36,941 bases of DNA from Candidatus Omnitrophota bacterium. GTDB taxonomy: Bacteria > Omnitrophota > Omnitrophia > Omnitrophales > Aquincolibacteriaceae. How positions within the stretch are numbered: the first letter of the stretch is position 1; the number at the start of each line of letters is the position of its first letter. The translations under genes and the position numbers were made by a program. This document shows positions 24,199 through 31,763 of this stretch, piece by piece. The stretch is taken from positions 1 to 36,941 of the forward strand of contig JAHFHG010000021.1 of NCBI GenBank assembly GCA_023247035.1. The letters are read 5' to 3'. The notes under the pieces are model-generated. The model was not told the origin of the DNA. It made no database searches and saw nothing but the letters and a program-made list of their open reading frames with translations.

Positions 24199-25184
24199 GG
24201 GACCTCGATCTGGTCGAAAATTTTCTTGATCACCGATTCGGAAGTCATCTCTTCGGCCTCCGCTTCATAGGTGATCAATACCCGGTGCCGGAGGACATCC
24301 ATACCGATTTGTTTGACGTCGTCGGGCGTCACATATCCCCTTCCACGGATAAAGGCGTGCGCTTTGGCGGCGAGCGTGAGCATAATGCTTGCCCGGGGCG
24401 AAGCGCCGTAAGCAATCAGCGGTTTCAGGCTTTCGAGTTTATACTGGGAAGGATCGCGCGTTGCAAAGACCAAATCGAGGATATACTCCTTTACTTTTTC
24501 GTCGATATAAATTTGGTTCGTCAAACTGCGGAGCTCTTTGATCTTTTCAGGGCTGATCACAGGGTGGATTTGAATTTCCTTGCCCATCGTCATACGCTCT
24601 AAAATTTCTTTCTCCTCTTTTTTGTTGGGATAAGTCACGATCAGCTTCAGCATGAAGCGGTCGACCTGGGCTTCGGGAAGCGGGTAGGTCCCCTCCTGCT
24701 CAATCGGATTCTGCGTGGCCAGCACCAAAAATGGATCTTCGAGGGGGAAGGTGTGCTCTCCGATCGTGACTTGACGTTCCTGCATGGCTTCCAGGAGCGC
24801 GCTTTGCACTTTAGAGGGGGCGCGGTTGATTTCATCGGCAAGAATGATGTTCGAAAAAATAGGCCCTTTTTTCGTCGTAAAGGCCCCGTCCTTGGGATTA
24901 TAAACGAGGGTGCCGATAAGATCCGCGGGAAGGAGGTCGGGCGTGAATTGAATCCGTTGAAATCGTGTATGCACGACGCGCGCCAGCGTCCGGACGGATA
25001 ATGTTTTGGCCAGGCCCGGCACCCCTTCAATAAGGATGTGGCCGTTGGCCAAAAGGGCCATCAGAAGCCGCTCGACCAGATCAAGCTGCCCGACGATCAC
25101 CTTGCCGATTTCCCTCATCAAATCATTGATGACGGCGTTGGCGTCTTTGACTTTTTGATTAATTTCCTGAACCGTACTTTCCAT
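24195..25184 (-). CDS. moxR: MoxR-family AAA+ ATPase
   Basis: A 329-residue AAA+ ATPase. Walker A is GVPGLAKT and Walker B is IILADEINRAPSKVQSALLEAMQE, both diagnostic for MoxR, followed by ATQNPIEQEGTYPLPEAQVDRFML (sensor 1 and Arg-finger region). MoxR proteins act as chaperone-like partners of VWA proteins, supplied here by the DUF58, BatA and BatB genes. AGGAGGAG lies 3 nt before the ATG on the minus strand. Confidence 0.95.
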   Translation of the reverse strand: MESTVQEINQKVKDANAVINDLMREIGKVIVGQLDLVERLLMALLANGHILIEGVPGLAKTLSVRTLARVVHTRFQRIQFTPDLLPADLIGTLVYNPKDGAFTTKKGPIFSNIILADEINRAPSKVQSALLEAMQERQVTIGEHTFPLEDPFLVLATQNPIEQEGTYPLPEAQVDRFMLKLIVTYPNKKEEKEILERMTMGKEIQIHPVISPEKIKELRSLTNQIYIDEKVKEYILDLVFATRDPSQYKLESLKPLIAYGASPRASIMLTLAAKAHAFIRGRGYVTPDDVKQIGMDVLRHRVLITYEAEAEEMTSESVIKKIFDQIEVP

Positions 25185-25214
25185 GGACTCCTCCTAACGG
25201 GTGATGGTTAAAAA

Positions 25215-26090
25215 TTACGAATTCATGACGATTTTTCGCTTCCCGACAAATTCTAAAATGGATTCGATAAGGCGCTTGAAGTCTTGTTCTGCGGTATTTG
25301 TTGGAACAAATTTAGCTTCCCGGATCTCGGAAAGAAGCACGGTGACGAGCTTCTTTTCATCAAGGGGAAGCTCCTTACGCTGAATTTCGCCGATGAGTTC
25401 ATCCTCCGTGGCTTCCCGATGCGACAATTGATAATACTGGGCCAGGAAATTCCGGAATTCTTTACTTAAGTCATAGATCAGCGCTTTGCCCGCTATTCCT
25501 GGGGCCATTCTTTTCTGAATCTCCTGAAATTTATCAAAAGCCGAAGGCGGCTGGGAATCCTGCGGAATTTTTTTTCGTCCGCTGGAACGGATACGGAAAG
25601 CGAAGATCGCAAGGAGCGCTGAAAAAAGGACAGCCCCCCCCGTCTCGAAGAAGGCCTTTAAATTTACGGGCCGGAGGATCTTGATCGATGAGCGGGGAAC
25701 GAGGAATTGCCCTTGTTTTTGTGACAACGAGTCCACGTAGTGAACCTGAAATTCTTCAATCGCTGCGGTTCCGGTTTCAAGGGGCTGGAATTCAAGCATA
25801 AATGTTTTTCGCGTCCATTCCGCCCCTTCTTTTACCCGTGTCTCCTGAGCTTCCCCTTGCCTTAGGAGTTTCATTTTTTGGAGATTCGGGCTGGGAATCG
25901 CAAAGGTATACCGCGCTTCCTTCTTAGGCCATTCAAATTCAATTTTCAGCGCGCAAGTCTGATTCAAAAAGATTTTTTTCCGGTCCACAGAGGCTTGGAA
26001 AGAAGGTTCAGCGCAGGCGGAATCAAACAGCGCCGAAAAACAGCAAGAGAAAAAAATCAAATAAATCCAACTTCTTTTCCTAAAAGTCAT
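25215..26090 (-). CDS. BatD-like secreted/membrane protein, first gene of the Bat operon
   Basis: A 291-residue protein with a signal peptide (IYLIFFSCCFSALFDSACA), a BatD-like beta domain (FQASVDRKKIFLNQTCALKIEF), a membrane helix (about 150-167) and a cytoplasmic helical tail (FRNFLAQYYQLSHREATEDEL). The tail resembles the C-terminus of the second BatD-like protein in this operon. It is followed by moxR after 30 nt. Its ATG lies only 9 nt beyond the -10 box of a good promoter, and no Shine-Dalgarno is present, so the mRNA may be nearly leaderless. Confidence 0.75.
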   Translation of the reverse strand: MTFRKRSWIYLIFFSCCFSALFDSACAEPSFQASVDRKKIFLNQTCALKIEFEWPKKEARYTFAIPSPNLQKMKLLRQGEAQETRVKEGAEWTRKTFMLEFQPLETGTAAIEEFQVHYVDSLSQKQGQFLVPRSSIKILRPVNLKAFFETGGAVLFSALLAIFAFRIRSSGRKKIPQDSQPPSAFDKFQEIQKRMAPGIAGKALIYDLSKEFRNFLAQYYQLSHREATEDELIGEIQRKELPLDEKKLVTVLLSEIREAKFVPTNTAEQDFKRLIESILEFVGKRKIVMNS

Positions 26091-26099
26091 GAGGCATTA

Positions 26100-26128
26100 A
26101 TTCTAACTTTCAACATTTCAGTATTCAA
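26100..26128 (-). promoter_or_regulatory. Sigma-70-like promoter of the Bat operon
   Basis: On the minus strand TTGAAT (26128-26123), a 17-nt spacer and TAGAAT (26105-26100) form a good promoter. The predicted start near 26093 is about 3 nt upstream of the ATG at 26090. Confidence 0.6.
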
Positions 26129-26161
26129 TAACAAAAACCGCGTGCAGATTTTGGGGTGGTT

Positions 26162-26623
26162 TTAACGGCCTTTGCCTGTGTGGCGTTTGACCGCGGCCCG
26201 GCTCTCTTGATCGTGAATGCGGCGTTTGATCGTCTCCCGCTTGTCATAAGCTTTTTTGCCTTTTCCAATTGCAATTTCAACCTTGACCAGCCCCTTTTTA
26301 AAATACATTTGAGTCGGAATAAGCGCGAACCCCTTTTGCGATACTTTGCCTTCGAGCCAGGCCAGCTCCTCCCTTTTCAAGAGCAGCTTCCGCATTCTCA
26401 CAGGATCAACGTCGAGATGGCCCTGAATTTTTGAGTAGGGGCTGATGTGGCAATTGAAGAGAAAAGCCTCGGCACGGATCATCCGGACAAAACTGTCTTT
26501 CAAGTTGACCCTGCCTTCGCGAATGGACTTGACCTCGGAGCCCAAAAGCGCGATTCCGGCCTCAAATTTTTCAAAAAGGAAATAATCGTAGCGGGCTTTT
26601 CGATTAACGATGGACGGCGTCAT
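26162..26623 (-). CDS. smpB: SsrA-binding protein SmpB
   Basis: A 153-residue tmRNA-binding protein that carries tmRNA to stalled ribosomes. It has the N-terminal beta-barrel with [32 protein letters not shown], the HISPYSK motif, and the basic C-terminal tail [15 protein letters not shown] that inserts into the mRNA channel. It is complete and of normal length. No Shine-Dalgarno is visible. The sequence just ahead of the ATG is AT-rich and runs into one arm of a long hairpin. Confidence 0.96.
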   Translation of the reverse strand: MTPSIVNRKARYDYFLFEKFEAGIALLGSEVKSIREGRVNLKDSFVRMIRAEAFLFNCHISPYSKIQGHLDVDPVRMRKLLLKREELAWLEGKVSQKGFALIPTQMYFKKGLVKVEIAIGKGKKAYDKRETIKRRIHDQESRAAVKRHTGKGR

Positions 26624-26631
26624 AAAAATTC

Positions 26632-26710
26632 AAAACTCAAGGATCAAAAACCAAAATGAGCTTCGGCCTTGGATTTCAGTTTGCATTTTGACCTTTGATC
26701 CTTGAGTTTT
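26632..26710 (-). repeat. Long imperfect inverted repeat between tRNA-Leu and smpB
   Basis: AAAACTCAAGGATCAAA at 26632-26648 pairs with TTTGATCCTTGAGTTTT at 26694-26710 (17 bp). After a 3x3 internal loop, CAAAATG (26652-26658) pairs with CATTTTG (26684-26690), with about 25 nt in the loop. On the minus strand it begins a few nt after tRNA-Leu and its last arm ends 8 nt before the smpB start codon. It could terminate the tRNA transcript or fold in the smpB leader. Confidence 0.7.
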
Positions 26711-26715
26711 AAATG

Positions 26716-26799
26716 TGCGGAGAGGGGGAGTTGAACCCCCACGAGGTTGCCCCCGCTAGCTCCTGAAGCTAGTGCGTCTGCCAGTTCCGCCATCCCCGC
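26716..26799 (-). tRNA. tRNA-Leu (anticodon CAG)
   Basis: A cloverleaf of 84 nt. Acceptor GCGGGGA pairs with TCTCCGC (one G-U), discriminator A. The anticodon stem CTAGC/GCTAG encloses TTCAGGA, giving anticodon CAG. A long class II variable arm is present, as expected for Leu, and the T-arm is GGGGG-TTCAACT-CCCCC. The 3' CCA is not encoded (CAT follows the discriminator), so CCA must be added after transcription. Confidence 0.95.
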
Positions 26800-26809
26800 T
26801 AATCAATGT

Positions 26810-26889
26810 GGATTTCGGAATGTAGATTGCGGAATGTCATTGGGATAAATTTTAATAATCCGCATTCCGAAATCCGCACTCCGCATTCA
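26810..26889 (-). repeat. Inverted repeat built from GGAATG-type words between tRNA-Val and tRNA-Leu
   Basis: GGATTTCGGAATG at 26810-26822 is the exact reverse complement of CATTCCGAAATCC at 26863-26875. Variants of the same word recur nearby (GCGGAATG at 26829-26836, and CCGCATTC near 26881-26888). The result is a short array of related words in both orientations that can fold into a long hairpin. It fills the spacer between the two tRNA genes. Confidence 0.65.
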
Positions 26890-26892
26890 ATT

Positions 26893-26969
26893 TGGTGGGC
26901 AATAGAGGACTTGAACCTCTGACCCCACGCATGTGAAGCGTGTGCTCTAACCATCTGAGCTAATTGCCC
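26893..26969 (-). tRNA. tRNA-Val (anticodon CAC)
   Basis: A 77-nt gene including an encoded CCA. Acceptor GGGCAAT pairs with ATTGCCC, discriminator A. The anticodon stem CACGC/GCGTG encloses TTCACAT, giving anticodon CAC. The D-stem is GCTC/GAGC and the T-arm AGAGG-TTCAAGT-CCTCT. Confidence 0.95.
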
Positions 26970-26975
26970 TTGTAA

Positions 26976-27047
26976 AAGCAAAAAGCGCTAGCGATAAGCT
27001 CTAAGTTTTAAGTTCAAAATTTTCCTTAACGCTTACCTCTTAGCGCT
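26976..27047 (-). terminator. Probable terminator hairpin downstream of efp
   Basis: On the minus strand, a few nt after the efp stop, AAGCGCTA pairs with TAGCGCTT, and inner segments GTAAGC and GCTTAT can pair partly. The second arm runs into TTTTGCTTTT. The loop is long (about 30 nt), so it is an imperfect hairpin. It resembles the other two inverted repeats of this region in design but not in sequence. Confidence 0.55.
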
Positions 27048-27050
27048 TCG

Positions 27051-27605
27051 TTACGCCCTTCCGGCATACTCCCCGGTTTCCGTATTGACCTTGATCTCGG
27101 TTCCCTCGTTGATAAAAATAGGGACATAGATTTTAAGGCCCGTTTCGCACACGGCCGGCTTTGTATTGTTGGAAACGGAATCCCCCTTCACCCACGGCGG
27201 GGAATCCGTGACTTTAAGCGTCACAACTTTGGGAAGCTCCGGCATCACAGGTTTGTCCTCGTGGAAATGCACCTTGATTTCCATATTTTCTTTCAAATAA
27301 TATTTTGCGTCTCCGATAAGATCATCGCCCAAGGCAAAGGTATGATAGCTTTCGAGATCCATAAAATGATAACCGGAATGGTCCTGATAAAGATACTGGC
27401 AGGCTTGCGGCTCCAGAACGGCCCGTTCGACCGTATCATCGGAGGCAAATTTATTTTGAAGCATCTTGCCGGTCTTTAAATTTTTCATCGTCGCCTGGAC
27501 AAATCCCCTTTTATTACCCGGCGTGTAATGGCGGAACTCCGTCACAATAAAAATTTCGTTTTGGAAAAGAATAGTCGTGCCGCGGCGTAAGTCATTGGCT
27601 TGCAT
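27051..27605 (-). CDS. efp: Translation elongation factor P
   Basis: A 184-residue EF-P with three beta-barrel domains (KOW-like N-terminus, OB middle, OB C-terminus). The C-terminal signature NTETGEYAGRA is typical. EF-P relieves stalling at polyproline stretches. The domain-1 tip reads TPGNKRGF, so the residue aligned with the modified Lys34 of E. coli (PGKGQAF) is Asn, with Lys one place further on. No modifying enzyme (EpmA/EpmB, EarP) is in the window. A GAGGAGG ribosome binding site precedes the ATG. Confidence 0.96.
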   Translation of the reverse strand: MQANDLRRGTTILFQNEIFIVTEFRHYTPGNKRGFVQATMKNLKTGKMLQNKFASDDTVERAVLEPQACQYLYQDHSGYHFMDLESYHTFALGDDLIGDAKYYLKENMEIKVHFHEDKPVMPELPKVVTLKVTDSPPWVKGDSVSNNTKPAVCETGLKIYVPIFINEGTEIKVNTETGEYAGRA

Positions 27606-27632
27606 ATCGATTAACCTCCTCGTAAAACGGGG

Positions 27633-27641
27633 ATTATATCA
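27633..27641 (-). promoter_or_regulatory. Extended -10 promoter of efp
   Basis: On the minus strand TGATATAAT combines a perfect TATAAT with the TGn extension. No good -35 element is seen at 16-18 nt. The start near 27626 leaves a leader of about 20 nt that holds the GAGGAGG site. Confidence 0.6.
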
Positions 27642-27664
27642 CAGTATCCAAACAGGGAGAAAAG

Positions 27665-28378
27665 CTAATCGGGACGGATCTGAATGATGGAAAGAATACG
27701 CTCCGAAGCGCCTTCGCGTCGCGCGGAAAAAAATCTTTGATTGCAGCAGGAAGTGCAGATTCCGGAATCCCAGATGTTTTGTTCCAAAATCCCTTCCTTG
27801 GAAAGCCGCTCAAGGGCAACCCCGATCAAATTCACGCGTCCTTTTCTTTTTTCCGCCGTGACGATGGAAGTTTTTTTGTCCGAATCTTGATCCTGGATTT
27901 TATACTGGGAAGGAAAGAAAGCTTGAAACTCCTCCCCTACTTCGTAACAGCATTCGCGGATTGCAGGCCCCAGCAAAACTCGAATGCCCGAAAGGTCCGA
28001 ATTGAAATGATGAGCAAACGCCTCAAGCGTACGCGCGAGAATACCGGCCTTTAGGCCCCGCCAGCCGGCGTGCGCAATTCCGGCCGTTTTTTTCGAGCGA
28101 TCCCAAAAAAATACAGGAATGCAATCCGCGGTAAGAATGCCCAGCGCCGGCCCGGCCAGAGAAGTGAGCAGGGCATCTCCGTCCGCACCGGAAGTTTTGG
28201 AAGATGCGCCCACGATCACAACTTCGCTTCCGTGGATTTGCCGCAGCAGTACGAGATCTTCGATCCTGAGTCCGTAAGTCGCTAAAAATTCCCGGCGGCG
28301 GGAATTCGGGTAACGGCGTTCGGAAAAGGCAAGGAAAAAAGGAGGATCGGAAAAGGAGGTTCCTTCAAAAGAATTCAT
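27665..28378 (-). CDS. pgeF: Peptidoglycan editing factor PgeF (YfiH, multicopper-oxidase-like fold)
   Basis: A 237-residue YfiH-family protein. Family motifs in order: LRQIHGSEV, LTADCIPVFFWD, IAHAGWRGL, LGPAIRECCYEVG and SGICTSCCNQRFFSARR. The His/Cys residues in ADC, HAGW and C-x2-C form the metal site. YfiH hydrolyses misincorporated amino acids from peptidoglycan precursors in E. coli, and related proteins act as purine nucleoside phosphorylases. The gene ends 60 nt before efp and has its own reading direction shared with it. Confidence 0.93.
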   Translation of the reverse strand: MNSFEGTSFSDPPFFLAFSERRYPNSRRREFLATYGLRIEDLVLLRQIHGSEVVIVGASSKTSGADGDALLTSLAGPALGILTADCIPVFFWDRSKKTAGIAHAGWRGLKAGILARTLEAFAHHFNSDLSGIRVLLGPAIRECCYEVGEEFQAFFPSQYKIQDQDSDKKTSIVTAEKRKGRVNLIGVALERLSKEGILEQNIWDSGICTSCCNQRFFSARREGASERILSIIQIRPD

Positions 28379-28390
28379 AACTCTTTCGCT

Positions 28391-30541
28391 TCAGGAACTT
28401 TTAGGTTGGGGCGGAGCTTCGAAAAAACGTTCCGCCGTGAGAAGCCTCTCGGCCTTTTTCATTTGAGGCTCGGAATGAAAACGCCTCCGGATCGCGCCCT
28501 TATTCAAATAATTGTTGAGCGCAACCAGGATCATTCCCTGATCCAGGGACAGGTACTTCTTCGCGACCAATCCTGTTTTCACCGTAACGGCATCATAAAA
28601 ACCGTACTCCCCGTAAATATCATAAAGGCCGATCAGTTTGCGCAAATTCACGATCACCTTTTCGGGCGCATATTCAAGCGCCAAAATACTTGCGTGCGGC
28701 GTCACCACGCCGTCCTTATATCCCTTCGAGCCAAAGGGTTTGGCGCCGTATTCGGAATACCCCCCTTCGGGAACCGAACAAGGGCTCATTCCCCACACGG
28801 GGTACTTTAATTCTTCGAGAGCGTAACGGATTTGACCCTGAACGTGGCGCGCGTTATTGAGGCCCAGTCCTTCCGGCGCCAAATCCTTTTCATTCAGGAT
28901 CAGCGTCGGCATTAAGGCCTCAAACGCCGAACCTCCCCAGCTCGGCAGATATTTTAAATCCTTCCACTCGTAATGGCCGTTAAAATAAGTAAAACCTGCG
29001 GTGGTTTTTTGGACGCGGTTTTTGGGTTCCTGGGCCTGCCACGCGTAGGCCTGGGGAAATGTCCGGATAAGCCCTTCGTACCAATGAACCTCCGGAACTT
29101 CTCCGCGCGCAATCGCAAGATAACTGGCGCTCCGGGGCTCCGTATAAAAAACCCCGTAGTGGTAATCCGAATAAGTCTCGAGGTGAGCATAGTAGCCGTG
29201 ATACATTTGCTGTTCGATTGGATCATAGAAAAAAGAAAAATTACCGCGGCCGAGCAGTTTGCCCGCCTGTTCGGACAGCTCTTTGGGAAAGGCGTTTTTG
29301 GCGACGTAAAGGCCGGCGATCAGCCATCCGCTGTCGACGAGTGAAACAAAATAACTTGTGCGTTCGAGGGTCGTCGTATCGTAATAATTGTACGGGAACC
29401 CGCTTTTGTGATATTCCGCCTTTTCCATCGAGGTCATCGTGCGGCGGATTCTCTTGACGGCCTCCTCCTTCGTGATAAAGCCGAGGTCATAGGCCGAGAC
29501 CAGGCACATAAGATAAACCCCGATATTGGTCACATTCGTGTAGTCGCCGATCCAAGTCCCTTCATCCACCGCCTTTGCTTTTCCCAATTGAATCGTATCC
29601 AGCGGCAGCCCGTGTTCTTGGTCCACGATTTCATCGAAAAACCGCCACGTGTCTTTTGCGATTTCCCGGAGAAACTTTTCTTTATCTTTGGGAAATTTCT
29701 TTTTGACGGTCAATCCGCTCGGGAAACCGCCCAGGCGGAGGATCAGGAAGCGCGCAAAATCGAGGCCTTCAAGACGCATCGGCGTTTTCTCGGCTTTTCG
29801 CGGCGGGAAATCCACCGCGGTCGGGCCCGGCTTGCCGGTATTCACGAATTTGATGTTGTCGATATAAATCACGCCTTTTTTTTGCGTAACGTGCCGGTCC
29901 TGAAAAACAATGACAAACTCATCCAAGTTTTTCCGGGCGATCGCGGGATTCTCCCACGCCTTGGGATCGCCGAAATCCACAAGCCCGGTCATCTTATTGA
30001 GCGGGATGATTACGGTCTGCCACGACTCGGAAATATTTTCCACGGTTTGCGAGCCCTTGATCTTTTCAACCCGCTCCTTATCCTTATACTTTTTGATTTC
30101 AATTTTAAAGCGCCGGGTGAAGCCGGGCTTGGGATCGCCCTTTACGTCAAACTGAAAATGGTCATAGGGCGAGGCGTCCAAATTTTTCAATTGTGTCCAA
30201 AAACCGTTCTGGGACGGGACATCGGATTCAACACTATAGGTGAGCTTAAGGGCGCGGTTCGGCTTTCCCTGTTGATCGGGAATCTCAATCAAATCCGCAT
30301 CGGTATAGGAATTATTCTCATCCCTCGGATCCAAATTCCACGAGCCGCTTTCACCGCCTAAAAGGTTGGCAAGCTTTTCACCTTCAAAATCAGCGACGAG
30401 AAGCTCCGCGGCCGCTTGCGGAGAACTCTGAGGGACGGCGGAGTTATCGGCTCCGGATTCCGCAGCCTCGATTTTCCCGAATAAAAAAAAGGGAAGAATA
30501 CTTAAAATAAAAAAAAAGGGCTTCCGAAAAGTTTTAAACAT
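28391..30541 (-). CDS. Secreted glycoamylase-like protein (PF10091-type) with N-terminal carbohydrate-binding-like domain
   Basis: A protein of about 716 residues. The signal peptide is KPFFFILSILPFFLFGKIEA. Next comes a jelly-roll domain like CIA30/CBM families (LVADFEGEKLANLLGG to VIYIDNIKFVN). The C-terminal (alpha/alpha)6 region has PSWGGSAFEALMPTLIL, PFGSKGYKDGVVTPHASILAL and YGEYGFYDAV. These match the 'putative glucoamylase' (PF10091) family, which includes beta-1,2-glucan hydrolases; the true substrate is unknown. I start at the ATG at 30541, which puts the signal peptide at the N-terminus; the TTG at 30592 has no support. The terminator and promoter around it are not obvious. Confidence 0.85.
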   Translation of the reverse strand: MFKTFRKPFFFILSILPFFLFGKIEAAESGADNSAVPQSSPQAAAELLVADFEGEKLANLLGGESGSWNLDPRDENNSYTDADLIEIPDQQGKPNRALKLTYSVESDVPSQNGFWTQLKNLDASPYDHFQFDVKGDPKPGFTRRFKIEIKKYKDKERVEKIKGSQTVENISESWQTVIIPLNKMTGLVDFGDPKAWENPAIARKNLDEFVIVFQDRHVTQKKGVIYIDNIKFVNTGKPGPTAVDFPPRKAEKTPMRLEGLDFARFLILRLGGFPSGLTVKKKFPKDKEKFLREIAKDTWRFFDEIVDQEHGLPLDTIQLGKAKAVDEGTWIGDYTNVTNIGVYLMCLVSAYDLGFITKEEAVKRIRRTMTSMEKAEYHKSGFPYNYYDTTTLERTSYFVSLVDSGWLIAGLYVAKNAFPKELSEQAGKLLGRGNFSFFYDPIEQQMYHGYYAHLETYSDYHYGVFYTEPRSASYLAIARGEVPEVHWYEGLIRTFPQAYAWQAQEPKNRVQKTTAGFTYFNGHYEWKDLKYLPSWGGSAFEALMPTLILNEKDLAPEGLGLNNARHVQGQIRYALEELKYPVWGMSPCSVPEGGYSEYGAKPFGSKGYKDGVVTPHASILALEYAPEKVIVNLRKLIGLYDIYGEYGFYDAVTVKTGLVAKKYLSLDQGMILVALNNYLNKGAIRRRFHSEPQMKKAERLLTAERFFEAPPQPKSS

Positions 30542-30621
30542 AACAGAGGTTTGACGGACATTCGATTGATTCACGGGAAGGGTTCCCTGCAAAAGAAACG
30601 CCTGAACGAAGGGACGCTTGA

Positions 30622-31695
30622 TTACTGAGTAAAGCGCTGGAGCTGATTCCGTGTCCTTGAACCGACAATAGCGTCGCCCCGCAATCCCTTGGCCTTTTGA
30701 AATTTTTTAAGCGCGCGCAACGTCTTGCGGCCGAACCTTCCGTCGATTTGGCCAGGATCAAAGCCGGCCCGCTTTAACGCCAGCTGGATTTTCATCCTTC
30801 CCTCTCGGCCCGTTCCTTTTGTGTGATTTGGATAACGTTTAAGCAGCGCGAGCCCGAATGGGTAATCGACTAAAGTCTTAAGGTCCTTCCAAAGCCTGAG
30901 GCTGCCCAGCATCGATACAAAAACTTTTCTCCCGTTGAAATTGATTTGCCCCACAAAACAATATTTCGCAGTGCGCGTCCAGCCCGTTTTGCCGACAACC
31001 GCACGCGAATTCTGCCAAAGCATTTTGTTGTGATTCTTAAGAAAAATTTTTCTGCCGGCGCGGCTTTGAATCTGCATCGTCCGCGTGCCCATCGTTTCTA
31101 CCAAAAAGGGATAACGCTGGGCCTCTTTCATGATCAACGCCATATCGTAAGCCGTGGAATATTGATTTTTCGCAGGCAGGCCGCTGGCATTGACGAAATG
31201 AGACCTGGAGCATCCTAATGACCGGGCCTTGCGGTTCATAAGATCCGCAAAATGGGCCCTGGATCCTCCGCCGCCGATAAAGGACAAGGCCTCGGCCGCA
31301 TCGTTTGCTGAAGTGATCAGAAGCGCCCGGATCAAATCCTTGATCCGGTATTTTTCCCCGGTCTTGAGGTAAATTTTTGAAGGCGGCATCTTTTCCGCAA
31401 AGGCAGGGATCGTCACCACGCGGTTGAGATCCATATTTTGGACGGCAACAATCGAAGTAAGAATTTTCGTCGTGCTGGCAGGCGCTCTTTTTAAATGAGG
31501 CGTCTTGGCGTAAACGATTCTTTGCGTGGAATGATCAATCAGGATTGCGGATTTAGCCGTAATGGGTAAAACACTGAAGGCGTAGACTTCAGCGCCGTGA
31601 AGAGGCGCGAAAACAATCCCAAGGATGATTGATAAACTTAAGGTTTTTCTAATCATAAAGCCGGGGGTTGGCGAATTTTTTTTGACACTGACCAT
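30622..31695 (-). CDS. D-alanyl-D-alanine carboxypeptidase (S11, PBP5-like) with C-terminal peptidoglycan-binding domain
   Basis: A 357-residue serine D,D-carboxypeptidase that trims the pentapeptide of peptidoglycan. The signal sequence is followed by the three active-site motifs: S74-T-T-K77, S129-A-N131 and K236-T-G. After residue 285 a PG_binding_1 domain follows (MKIQLALKRAGFDPGQIDGRFGRKTLRALKKFQKAKGL) in place of the usual PBP5 C-terminal domain and amphipathic anchor. The ATG at 31656 is an alternative start that places the signal sequence at the N-terminus. Confidence 0.93.
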   Translation of the reverse strand: MVSVKKNSPTPGFMIRKTLSLSIILGIVFAPLHGAEVYAFSVLPITAKSAILIDHSTQRIVYAKTPHLKRAPASTTKILTSIVAVQNMDLNRVVTIPAFAEKMPPSKIYLKTGEKYRIKDLIRALLITSANDAAEALSFIGGGGSRAHFADLMNRKARSLGCSRSHFVNASGLPAKNQYSTAYDMALIMKEAQRYPFLVETMGTRTMQIQSRAGRKIFLKNHNKMLWQNSRAVVGKTGWTRTAKYCFVGQINFNGRKVFVSMLGSLRLWKDLKTLVDYPFGLALLKRYPNHTKGTGREGRMKIQLALKRAGFDPGQIDGRFGRKTLRALKKFQKAKGLRGDAIVGSRTRNQLQRFTQ

Positions 31696-31763
31696 TTCAC
31701 CAAAAATTTATCGGCGAGATCTGTGAAAGCTTAACACAAAACCCGCCGGCCGCAAACTGCAAA

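Noticed and set aside
29408-30361. 317-codon plus-strand frame opposite the glycoamylase-like gene
   Set aside because: Antisense shadow of a gene with clear signal peptide and family motifs; no domain is visible in this frame.
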